From positions 1 to 60,859 of the forward strand of contig NZ_VIRM01000059.1 in assembly GCF_006874475.1 (NCBI RefSeq): a stretch of DNA of 60,859 nt, in the 5' to 3' direction. The position numbers and the translations under genes are program-made. Below are positions 50,433 to 57,712 of this stretch, piece by piece. Within the stretch, counting starts at the first letter, position 1. Every line of letters starts with the position of its first letter. Source of the stretch: Microbispora hainanensis (GTDB lineage: Bacteria > Actinomycetota > Actinomycetes > Streptosporangiales > Streptosporangiaceae). The notes under the pieces were generated by a model. That model saw nothing but the letters and a program-made list of their open reading frames with translations. It did no database searches and was not told where the DNA came from.

Positions 50433-50465
50433 TCGTACGGTGGATCTTTCAGGAAGGAGTCCGGG

Positions 50466-51497
50466 ATGGGGAGACTGACAGCCGGCTGGGTGGGCCGCCC
50501 GGGGGTCTGGCGCGGCCTGATCGCGTGGCCGGCGGTCGCTCCGTTCGCGCTGTGGGCCGTGCTGCGGCTGGTGCCCGGCGACGTCCATTTCCGGTGGGTG
50601 CAACTGGTGGCGTTCACGCCGTACGTCGCCCTCGCCTCGGTCGTCGCGCCGCTGGTCGCGCTGCTCGTGCGGCGTCCGGCGGCGCTGGTCGCGGGCCTCG
50701 CGGTCACCGCGACGCTCGCGGCCTGCGTGCTGCCGCGCGCGCTGTCGGACCCGTCCACGCGCGTCTCGGCCGGCTCCGGAGTGCGGGCGGCCGGGGACGC
50801 GGGCCCGGCCCTGCGGATCCTGTCGGCCAACCTGCTCTACGGCTCGGTGCCGCCCGCCGCGCTGGTGGACCTCGTGCGGCGGCTGCGCCCCGACGTCCTG
50901 ACGCTGCAGGAGCTGACCCCGCAGGCGTCGGAGGGCCTGCGGGCGGCGGGCCTGCGCGCGCTCCTGCCGTACGCGGACGACCGGGCCGAGGAGGGCTCCA
51001 GCGGCTCCGGGCTCTTCACGCGGTTCCCCCTGCGGCCGGAGGAGCTCACGACGGTGAACGGCCGCCGGCAGGCGGCGGGGATCGTCGACGTGCCCGGCGC
51101 GGGATCCGTCTCCATCGTGTCCGTGCACCCGTGCGCGCCGCGCTACGCGTTCCGGTTCAGGTGCTGGTCGCGCTCACTCGCCTCACTGCCCGCCCCGGGC
51201 GGGCCCGTACGGATCCTGTCGGGCGACTTCAACGCGACGCTCGACCACGCCCGGGTCCGGCGCCTGCTCGACGCGGGCTACCGGGACGCGGCCGACGCGA
51301 CCGGCAAGGGCCTGGCCGGCACCTGGCCCTACCGGAGGTCGTCGGACTTCGGCGGCCTGCCGGTGCCGCCCGTCACGATCGACCACGTCCTGGTGGACCC
51401 GCGCGTCGCGGTGCGGGCGTTCGGCGTCCACCGGCTGCCGGAGACCGACCACCGGGCGATCTTCGCCGAGCTGGTCCTGCCCACGACCGACGCCTGA
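50466..51497 (+). CDS. Endonuclease/exonuclease/phosphatase-family membrane protein
   Basis: A 343-residue protein with about three membrane helices in the first 90 residues and a C-terminal EEP domain: ILSANLLYGSVPP, VLTLQELTP (metal Glu), SVHPCAP, LSGDFNATLDH and a final TDHRAIFAEL. Such membrane-tethered EEP proteins may cleave phosphodiesters outside the cell. Start ATG 50466 follows GGAAGGAG. It is divergent from the M20 gene under the shared palindrome. Confidence 0.88.
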   Translation: MGRLTAGWVGRPGVWRGLIAWPAVAPFALWAVLRLVPGDVHFRWVQLVAFTPYVALASVVAPLVALLVRRPAALVAGLAVTATLAACVLPRALSDPSTRVSAGSGVRAAGDAGPALRILSANLLYGSVPPAALVDLVRRLRPDVLTLQELTPQASEGLRAAGLRALLPYADDRAEEGSSGSGLFTRFPLRPEELTTVNGRRQAAGIVDVPGAGSVSIVSVHPCAPRYAFRFRCWSRSLASLPAPGGPVRILSGDFNATLDHARVRRLLDAGYRDAADATGKGLAGTWPYRRSSDFGGLPVPPVTIDHVLVDPRVAVRAFGVHRLPETDHRAIFAELVLPTTDA

Positions 51498-51501
51498 TGC
51501 G

Positions 51502-52146
51502 TTATCGCGGGGCCCGTTCGGAGGCGGGGAAGGCGAACCGCGGCTCCGCCCCGGACCACCACGCCCCGATCGCGAAGGCCGCCGCGGCCTCGACGTAGAC
51601 CGCGCGGGACAGCCCACCACAGGGCATCGGCTCGCATCCCATCGACGTGATCAGCGCGGCGGTCCTGCCGAGGCTCGCCGGGTCGTCGCCGCAGAACGGC
51701 ACGGCCAGCGGCGCTCCGTCGAACACCGGCCGGGGCAGCGTCCAGACGCTGTCGTGGCACAGGTTGAACGCCTTGACCACGTGGGCGTCCGGCGCGGCGT
51801 CCGCCATCAGCCGGGCGACCGAGGTCGTGCCGCCCGTCGTCAGCACCGGGCCGTCATCGCCCGGCTCAAGGGGGTTCGAGCAGTCGACGACGGTCCGCCC
51901 GGCGAGGGCGTCCGCGAGAGCGTCCACCAGCCGTGGCGCGACCCCGGCGGGAACCGCCGCGAGGACGAGCTCGCCGTGGGCCGCCGCGTCGGCGAGCGTT
52001 CCGTCCTTCGCGCCGCCGATGCGGGCCGCCGTGGCGGCGGCCGCGGCCCGGTCGCGTCCGCCGACGAGCACGTCGTGCCCGGCGCGGGCCCAGGCGCCGC
52101 CCAGCGCCGTGGCCATCGCGCCGGTGCCGAGGATGCCGATGCGCAT
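51502..52146 (-). CDS. NADPH-dependent F420 reductase-like oxidoreductase
   Basis: A 214-residue Rossmann protein: MRIGILGTGAMATALGGAWA for nucleotide binding, LVLAAVPAG and the HVVKAFNLCH segment, as in the F420H2:NADP reductase and related NAD(P)-binding 6-phosphogluconate-like families. Actinomycetes make F420, so hydride transfer between it and NADP is plausible, but a coenzyme-independent role is possible. Start ATG 52146 after GAAGAAGG. Divergent from HxlR. Confidence 0.88.
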   Translation of the reverse strand: MRIGILGTGAMATALGGAWARAGHDVLVGGRDRAAAAATAARIGGAKDGTLADAAAHGELVLAAVPAGVAPRLVDALADALAGRTVVDCSNPLEPGDDGPVLTTGGTTSVARLMADAAPDAHVVKAFNLCHDSVWTLPRPVFDGAPLAVPFCGDDPASLGRTAALITSMGCEPMPCGGLSRAVYVEAAAAFAIGAWWSGAEPRFAFPASERAPR

Positions 52147-52246
52147 GGTGCCTTCTTCCGTTCCGTACGAACAAGGTGACGGCCCCTGAGGCTAGAGCGG
52201 CCGACGCACACCACACGGTGTCCTTCGCACCGGGCAGGATGAGGCC

Positions 52247-52639
52247 ATGGACGAGTTCCCCGGCGAGCGCGCGTACACCTCCGACTGCCGGGCGCGCCTC
52301 GCGTTCGAGGTGCTCGCGAACCGCTGGGACAGCGTCGTGGTCTTCACGCTCGGCGAGGCCGGTCCGATGCGGCCGCGGCGGCTGCGCGCCCGGATCGGCG
52401 GGATCTCTCCCAAGGTCCTCAACGAGGCGCTGCGCCGCCTGGAGCGCAACGGCCTGGTCGAACGCCGGGCGTATGCCGAGGCGCCGCCGCGCGTCGACTA
52501 CGCGCTGACGGAGGCGGGCACGGCCCTGCTCGCCCCCATGCGCGCGATGGGCGAGTGGGCCGTGCGCTACGGAGACGCCGTGCTGGACGCCCAGGAGCGG
52601 CACACGGCACGCGGACGGGAGCGCCTCACCGGCGCGTGA
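52247..52639 (+). CDS. HxlR-family regulator
   Basis: A 130-residue winged-helix HxlR protein: a Cys near the start (SDCRARLAFEVLANRW), the recognition region LRARIGGISPKVLNEALRRLERNGLVERR and RVDYALTEAG. These often sense electrophiles or redox change through that Cys. It is divergent from the F420-type reductase gene, the usual arrangement for a regulator and its target. Start ATG 52247. Confidence 0.92.
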   Translation: MDEFPGERAYTSDCRARLAFEVLANRWDSVVVFTLGEAGPMRPRRLRARIGGISPKVLNEALRRLERNGLVERRAYAEAPPRVDYALTEAGTALLAPMRAMGEWAVRYGDAVLDAQERHTARGRERLTGA

Positions 52640-52643
52640 GGGG

Positions 52644-53192
52644 CTACCTGAGCGACACGCGGGTGAAGCGGGTCTCGAAGCCCTTGCCCACGGGAGCGGC
52701 GCACATGACCCCGGCGAGCGCCGGCTCCTGCGGCGGGAAGTAGGCCAGGCGCAGCAGGTGCTCCGGCTCCGCGCCGTTCACGCCGTATAGGACGGTCACG
52801 GCGTCGCCCGCTCGTTCGAGGTCGAACGTCGCGGAGACGAGCCCGGCGGGCGCGGGCGTGACCGACCAGTCGGAGAAGCCGCGGGTGACGACGACGCTGA
52901 GCTGGTGGCCGCCGTCGACGAACTCGACCCCGGCCTTGATCCAGTTCTCCTCGTCGATGCGCAGCACGGCCCCGGCCTGGTCGTACTGCTCGGCGTAGCC
53001 GGCCTCGAACGTCACGGTCAGCCGCGCGTCCCCGGCGACCTGGCGGCCGAACATGTGGGCGGTGTCGTACGAGTAGCCGTAGTGCGTCCGCTGCCACAGG
53101 TCGGTCTGGGCGCCGGCGACGGCCCGCAGGCCCTCCCCCGACCGCGACCACTCGGCGGGCTCGTTGATCCACGTGAAGTCGTCGAACGCCAT
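52644..53192 (-). CDS. DUF1349 beta-sandwich protein
   Basis: A 182-residue DUF1349 protein with concanavalin-like strands: WINEPAEWSRSGEGLRA at the start, TVTFEAGYAEQYDQAGAVLRIDEENWIKAGVEF in the middle. No signal peptide. Family function is unclear, often carbohydrate or stress linked. It faces HxlR with only 4 nt between the stops. Start ATG 53192; ribosome site GGGG. Confidence 0.85.
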   Translation of the reverse strand: MAFDDFTWINEPAEWSRSGEGLRAVAGAQTDLWQRTHYGYSYDTAHMFGRQVAGDARLTVTFEAGYAEQYDQAGAVLRIDEENWIKAGVEFVDGGHQLSVVVTRGFSDWSVTPAPAGLVSATFDLERAGDAVTVLYGVNGAEPEHLLRLAYFPPQEPALAGVMCAAPVGKGFETRFTRVSLR

Positions 53193-53284
53193 GCCGGTCC
53201 CCTGCCGTCGCTTTGACTGATCTTGCTATGAGAGCCCTTCCGGGCGCCCGCGTCAAGGACGATCTACCTGGTATTTAGATCGAT

Positions 53285-53542
53285 TTGTCCACTTTACTCA
53301 CTCTTTCCTTATACTCGTGCCTCACATCACCTTTTGCCCCTGTAAATCCCGTTCATCGCAAAACCGTCGTATCCCCTTCCCCAGGGAACGCGCGGCCCGC
53401 TTCCGGAGCCTTCCTCCTCCCTTCCGAGGGCTGCTCCGCCATGCGCGGGCGCGCGTGCGGAGCCCGCCGGCCGGGACTCCTCGACGACGCGAGGCCCCGC
53501 TCCCCCGAGGGCCGCCCCCGCGATCGAGACGAAAGGAACCTC
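53285..53542 (+). promoter_or_regulatory. Promoter and long GC-rich leader of the RlpA-like gene
   Basis: TTGTCC (53285-53290) and TATACT (53310-53315), with a 19-nt spacer, lie in an AT-rich patch. Transcription from here leaves a leader of about 220 nt containing several stems, such as CGGAGC/GCTCCG near 53413-53447. Upstream of 53285 is only the DUF1349 start region. I could not match the leader to a riboswitch class. Confidence 0.5.
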
Positions 53543-54142
53543 ATGCGCAAGCGAGCCCGTCAGGTGATCATCATGGCGATGACCGGAACCACACTCGTCG
53601 CCGGCGCGGCCACCGCCGCGGACGCCTCGGTGATCCCTCAGGCTCCATCCCCCGCGCCGGTCCCCCCGGCGGCGTCCGCCGCCTCCCCGGACACCGCCCG
53701 CCCGATCCCCGGCGACCTGGCCGCCCTGGGCGCGGCGTTCAACGCGGCCCTCCGCACGGCGTACGTCAAGGCGAGGAAGGCCGCCTCCATGCCCTCCGGC
53801 GTCGCCACCGCCACGTCCTTCTGGGACGCCCAGACCGCTTCGGGCAAGCCGATGCGCTACCGGACCATCGCCAGCCCCTACTGGCCCCTCGGCACCAGGG
53901 TGCGGATCACGTACAAGAAGAAGAGCGCGATCGGCGTCGTCGACGACTTCGGCCCGGCCGAGTGGGCCGTGGCCCAGCACGACATCCCGGCGATCGTCGA
54001 CCTGTCCGAGAGGATGATGGCCGACCTGACGGGCGTCGCCTCCAACACCGTGCACGTACGGTTCCAGGTGCTGAAGTGGGGCAAGGGCGGCGTCTACCGC
54101 CGCTCAGGAACGGGCTACAAGCTGGCCATGGGCCGCCGCTGA
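53543..54142 (+). CDS. Secreted RlpA-like double-psi beta-barrel protein
   Basis: A 199-residue exported protein: basic signal peptide to about residue 30 (AADA-S), an Ala/Pro linker, then a double-psi barrel with ATSFWDAQTASGKPMRYRTIA, PYWPLGTRVRITYKK, VVDDFGPA and IVDLSERMMADLTG. RlpA-type proteins act on peptidoglycan, some as glycan lyases. The canonical RDRGP motif reads VDDFGP here. Ribosome site AAAGGA before ATG 53543. The frame extends upstream but through the leader. Confidence 0.82.
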   Translation: MRKRARQVIIMAMTGTTLVAGAATAADASVIPQAPSPAPVPPAASAASPDTARPIPGDLAALGAAFNAALRTAYVKARKAASMPSGVATATSFWDAQTASGKPMRYRTIASPYWPLGTRVRITYKKKSAIGVVDDFGPAEWAVAQHDIPAIVDLSERMMADLTGVASNTVHVRFQVLKWGKGGVYRRSGTGYKLAMGRR

Positions 54143-54192
54143 CCACCGGGCGGACGTGCACCTCCGATGACGGCGCCCCGGGCCGCTGCGCG

Positions 54193-54198
54193 TAAACT
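54193..54198 (+). promoter_or_regulatory. -10 box TAAACT of leaderless GroES-like gene
   Basis: TANNNT motif 6 nt before GTG 54205. Confidence 0.55.
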
Positions 54199-54204
54199 GC
54201 GAGC

Positions 54205-54525
54205 GTGGCTGACCCGAAGTTCGAGATCCAGATGCTCCACGACCGCGTGATGGTCAGGGTTCAGCGGGACTCCGAGGAGCGGCGCAGCAGCGCGGGCATC
54301 GTCATCCCGGCCACGGTCAAGATGGCCAACCGGCTCGTCTGGGGCGAGGTGTGCGGCGCGGGCGCCAACGTCAGGTCGGTCAAGACCGGCGACAAGGTCC
54401 TGTTCAACCCCGAGGACCAGTATGAGGTGGAGGTCCACGGCCAGCTCTACCTGGTCCTGCGCGAGCGCGACCTGCACGCCGTGGCGACGCAGCAGACCGA
54501 CCACGGCACCGGCCTCTACCTCTGA
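54205..54525 (+). CDS. GroES-like small chaperonin-fold protein
   Basis: A 106-residue protein resembling Cpn10: MLHDRVMVRVQ, SSAGIVIPATVKM, GDKVLFNPEDQYEVEVHGQLYLVLRERDLHAV. GroES keeps a mobile loop of the type GGI at this site; here the loop is SSAGIVIP. No groEL adjoins, so it is a paralogue rather than the main co-chaperonin. GTG 54205 has a -10 box 6 nt upstream, so a leaderless mRNA is likely. Confidence 0.85.
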   Translation: MADPKFEIQMLHDRVMVRVQRDSEERRSSAGIVIPATVKMANRLVWGEVCGAGANVRSVKTGDKVLFNPEDQYEVEVHGQLYLVLRERDLHAVATQQTDHGTGLYL

Positions 54526-54586
54526 CCCCACGGCCGCTGTCTCCGGCCTCCCGCCCCCTCCCGCCCCCCTCGCGCCAAGGTGAGCC

Positions 54587-55759
54587 ATGACCCTTCAGGA
54601 CGACCTCGTCGAGCTTCGCCGCGCGCTGCACCAGGAGCCGGAGCTCGGCCTCGACCTGCCCCGCACGCAGGAGAAGGTGCTCGCGGCGCTCGACGGCCTG
54701 CCCCTGGAGATCACCACCGGCGAGCGCCTGTCGTCGGTGACCGCCGTCCTGCGCGGCGGCCGTCCCGGCCCCGCCGTACTGCTGCGCGCCGACATGGACG
54801 CGCTGCCGGTGCATGAGAAGACCGACGTGCCCTACCGGTCGCGCTTCGACGGCCGCATGCACGCCTGCGGCCACGACCTGCACACGGCCATGCTGGTGGG
54901 GGCCGCCCGCCTGCTCAGCGAGCGCCGCGCCGACCTCGCCGGAGACGTGGTGCTGATGTTCCAGCCCGGCGAGGAGGGTGACGAGGGCGCCCGGCTGATG
55001 ATCGAGGAGGGCGTGCTCGACGCGGCCGGAGCCAGGGCGGTCGCGGCGTACGGCATGCACGTCTTCGCCACGACGATCCCGCGCGGGCTGTTCCTGACCA
55101 GGAGCGGGCCCGTGCTGGCCGCGGCCGACACGCTGACCGTGACCGTCCGCGGCAGAGGCGGCCACGGGTCCTCCCCGCACCGTGCCCTCGACCCGATCCC
55201 CGCCGCCTGCGAGATCGTGACGGCCCTGCAGACCCACGTGACCCGCGGCTACGACGTGTTCGACCCGGTCGTGGTGACCGTGGGCAGCTTCCACGCCGGC
55301 ACCACCGACAACGTCATCCCCGACGAGGCCGTCTTCGAGGCCACCGTGCGCACGTTCTCGGCCGGCGCACGCGACCGCGTCAGGGAGGGCCTGGTCAGGC
55401 TCGCCCGCGGCATCGGCGAGGCGCACGGCCTCACCGTCGACTGCGCATTCGGCATCGGCTATCCGGTGACGGTGAACAACGATGCCGAGGCGGAGTTCGC
55501 CGCCCACACGGTGCGGGAGACCCTCGGCCAGGACCGCTACTTCCCGCTGCCGACCCCGGCGACCGGCTCGGAGGACTTCTCGTACGTGCTGGAGCAGGTG
55601 CCGGGGGCGTTCCTCGTGGTCGGCGCCTGCCCGCCCGGCCGCGACCTCGCCACCGCCCCGGCCAACCACTCGGCGGAGGCGGAGTTCGACGACGCCATCC
55701 TGTCCGACGGCGCGACGCTGCTCGGCGAGCTCGCGATCCGCAGGCTGGCCCGCGTCTGA
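54587..55759 (+). CDS. M20D amidohydrolase (HipO/IAA-hydrolase-like)
   Basis: A 390-residue M20D amidohydrolase: LRRALHQEPELGLDLPRTQE, VLLRADMDALPVHEKT, MHACGHDLHTAMLVGAA (metal Cys/His/Asp), MFQPGEEGDEGARLM and GSEDFSYVLEQVPGAF. It cleaves N-acyl amino acids or hippurate-like amides. Start ATG 54587. It could in principle remove acyl groups made by the COG3375 enzyme, but it lies 31 kb away. Followed by a triplicated repeat. Confidence 0.93.
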   Translation: MTLQDDLVELRRALHQEPELGLDLPRTQEKVLAALDGLPLEITTGERLSSVTAVLRGGRPGPAVLLRADMDALPVHEKTDVPYRSRFDGRMHACGHDLHTAMLVGAARLLSERRADLAGDVVLMFQPGEEGDEGARLMIEEGVLDAAGARAVAAYGMHVFATTIPRGLFLTRSGPVLAAADTLTVTVRGRGGHGSSPHRALDPIPAACEIVTALQTHVTRGYDVFDPVVVTVGSFHAGTTDNVIPDEAVFEATVRTFSAGARDRVREGLVRLARGIGEAHGLTVDCAFGIGYPVTVNNDAEAEFAAHTVRETLGQDRYFPLPTPATGSEDFSYVLEQVPGAFLVVGACPPGRDLATAPANHSAEAEFDDAILSDGATLLGELAIRRLARV

Positions 55760-55771
55760 CGGCCGGCCCGG

Positions 55772-55970
55772 GAGGTCGCGGGCCTCCTGGACCGGGCCGA
55801 CCCGATCGGGCCGACAACGATCAGGCCGACACCGATCAGGCCGACACCGATCAGGTCGACACCCGCGGCCGGCTCAGGAGATCGCAGGCTTCGTGGACCA
55901 GGCCGACACCGATCAGGTCGACAACGGGGGCCCGGTCAGGAGATCGCGGGCTTCGTGGATCAGGTCGATG
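55772..55970. repeat. Three imperfect copies of a gene-end segment plus 15-bp tandem units
   Basis: Segments starting GAGRTCGCRGGC at 55772, 55878 and about 55939 share 35-45 bases. The third encodes the C-terminal HEARDLL of the PGPGW protein. Inside the first, CGATCAGGCCGACAC-type units repeat four times at 55803-55862. Confidence 0.75.
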
Positions 55971-56368
55971 CCGAGGGTCAGCCGGACCGACGCCCAGACG
56001 ATGGCCGCGGCGCAGAGCAGGGTGAGCGCGCCCGCGATGATGCGGACGAACCAGTTCTGCCGTTTCAGCCAGCCGGTCGCCGCCTTGACCTTGTCCTTGG
56101 CGAACTCCAGCAGCCGCGACGCCCAGGTGAACTCCGTGGCCAGCACGGCGAGCCCGGCGAAGACCACCAGCCAGCCCGGCCCCGGAAAGGGCACCATGAT
56201 CAGACCGGTGACCACGAGCGCCGCCCCGATCACCCCGATGACGATCCGCAGCGTCAACCGGCCCGCGGGAGTCGCGCGGATCCGATCGAGCCGGCCTGGC
56301 GGATCGGCGGTCTCCTCGTGTCCACCCGCACGACTGTCCTCAGCCGTCGCCACACGGCTCACCCCCAT
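55913..56368 (-). CDS. PGPGW (TIGR02611) membrane protein
   Basis: A 151-residue protein with two or three membrane helices and the signature VPFPGPGWLVVFAGLAVLATEF, then LLEFAKDKVKAATGWLKRQ. The family is found in actinobacteria and has no assigned role. Start ATG 56368 near the CACCC start region; a GTG slightly upstream is possible. Its 3-prime end is part of the triplicated repeat. Confidence 0.9.
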   Translation of the reverse strand: MGVSRVATAEDSRAGGHEETADPPGRLDRIRATPAGRLTLRIVIGVIGAALVVTGLIMVPFPGPGWLVVFAGLAVLATEFTWASRLLEFAKDKVKAATGWLKRQNWFVRIIAGALTLLCAAAIVWASVRLTLGIDLIHEARDLLTGPPLST

Positions 56369-56416
56369 TCGCTGCCAACGATAGCCAGCGCGCGAACGCG
56401 GCGGCGATCGGCGGGT

Positions 56417-57595
56417 TCACGCGTCCCCGAGGCAGGCGGCGGTCTGCTCGGCGATCTCCAGTTCCTCGTTGGTGGGCACCACCAGCACCGCCACCTCGGC
56501 GCCCTCCGGTGAGACCACCCTCGCCTCCGCCGACTCGGCGGTGTTGCGATCGGGATCGACCTCGATGCCGAGCCGGGTGAGCCCGGTCGTCGCGAGCGCG
56601 CGGACCCGGGGGCTGTTCTCCCCCACACCGCCGGCGAAGACGAGGGCGTCCACGTGGCCGAGCGCCGCGTAGTAGGCCCCGATGTAGGCCCGCACGCGGT
56701 AGCCGTAGACGTCGAGCGCCAGCCGGGCGTCCTCGTCGCCCGAATCGGCCAGCCGCCACACCTCCCGCATGTCGTTGGCGCCGCACATGCCGAGCAGGCC
56801 GCTGTCCTTGTTGAGCGCCGCGTCGACTCCGCCGAGGTCCATGCCCGCGACCCGGCCGAGGTAAGCGCCCAGAGCCGGGTCGACATCCCCGGAGCGGGTG
56901 CCCATCACCAGCCCGGCGAGCGGGGTGATGCCCATCGAGGTGTCCACGCTGCGCCCGCCCCGCACCGCCGTCGCGCTCGCGCCGTTGCCGAGGTGCAGCA
57001 CGATCGAGTTCACCTCGTCGTACGGCCGGCCGAGCAGCGCGGCCGCCCTGCGGGAGACGTACGCCGTGGAGGTGCCGTGGAAGCCATAGCGGCGCACGCC
57101 GAACTTGCGGGTCCACTCGCGGGGGACGGCGTAGGTGTACGCGTGCGGCGGGATCGTGCCGTGGAAGGCGGTGTCGAAGACCGCGACGTGCGGCAGGCCG
57201 GGAAAGGCGCGCCGGGCGACCCGGATCCCCTCCAGGTTCGCCGGGTTGTGCAGCGGCGCCAGCGGCGCCATCTCCTCGATGGCCCGCTCGACCTCGTCGT
57301 CGATCAGCACCGGCGTGACGAACCGGCTGCCGCCGTGGACGACCCGATGGCCCACGGCGGTCACGCCGTCGAGCGGCGGCCCGTGCTCGGCGAAGGCCGC
57401 GAGCACCGCCTTGAGCCCCTCCTCGTGGTCGGCCACCCGGCGCTCGGTCCGTACGCCGTCGTGGGTGAGCACGCTCTCGTCCTCGCCGATGCGCTCGATC
57501 AGCCCACCGGCCACGGCCCGCCGCGACCCCATGTCGATGAGGCGATATTTGATGGACGACGACCCCGTGTTGAGGACGAGGACCTCCCCGCTCAC
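56417..57595 (-). CDS. ackA: Acetate kinase
   Basis: A 392-residue enzyme that converts acetyl phosphate and ADP to acetate and ATP. VLVLNTGSSSIKYRL, GHRVVHGGSRF, FDTAFHGTIPPHAYTYAVP, RRYGFHGTSTAYV and VLHLGNGASATAV, then FAGGVGENSPRVR, cover the acetokinase motifs. I choose GTG 57595 behind GGGAGGC. The frame runs further up through a repeated cassette where three other GTG starts occur. Downstream partner of pta. Confidence 0.95.
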   Translation of the reverse strand: MSGEVLVLNTGSSSIKYRLIDMGSRRAVAGGLIERIGEDESVLTHDGVRTERRVADHEEGLKAVLAAFAEHGPPLDGVTAVGHRVVHGGSRFVTPVLIDDEVERAIEEMAPLAPLHNPANLEGIRVARRAFPGLPHVAVFDTAFHGTIPPHAYTYAVPREWTRKFGVRRYGFHGTSTAYVSRRAAALLGRPYDEVNSIVLHLGNGASATAVRGGRSVDTSMGITPLAGLVMGTRSGDVDPALGAYLGRVAGMDLGGVDAALNKDSGLLGMCGANDMREVWRLADSGDEDARLALDVYGYRVRAYIGAYYAALGHVDALVFAGGVGENSPRVRALATTGLTRLGIEVDPDRNTAESAEARVVSPEGAEVAVLVVPTNEELEIAEQTAACLGDA

Positions 57596-57712
57596 TGTGC
57601 CTCCCGTCGCGCCCGCGCGCTCACCGTGCACCTTCTCCGCGCCTGCGCGCTCACCCTGTCTCCTCTCGCGCCTGCGCGCTCACCCTGTCTCCTCCCGCGC
57701 CTGCGCGCTCAT
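57596..57712 (-). repeat. Four tandem copies of a 29-30-bp ribosome-site cassette
   Basis: On the minus strand TGAGCGCGCAGGCGCG followed by a GGAGGAGACAGGG-like Shine-Dalgarno segment is repeated four times between the pta stop and the ackA start. Each copy ends in a GTG. The duplicated unit apparently derives from the pta stop/ackA start junction. Confidence 0.85.

Noticed and set aside
53316..53542. c-di-AMP (ydaO-type) riboswitch
   Set aside because: Position fits, but I cannot find the conserved GGGGAA and downstream CCGACAGCTAACCTC-like blocks.
49121..54587. The M20 genes as the desuccinylase of the D-amino acid pathway
   Set aside because: Family fits, but they are 26-31 kb away, with no shared operator seen; kept only as candidates.
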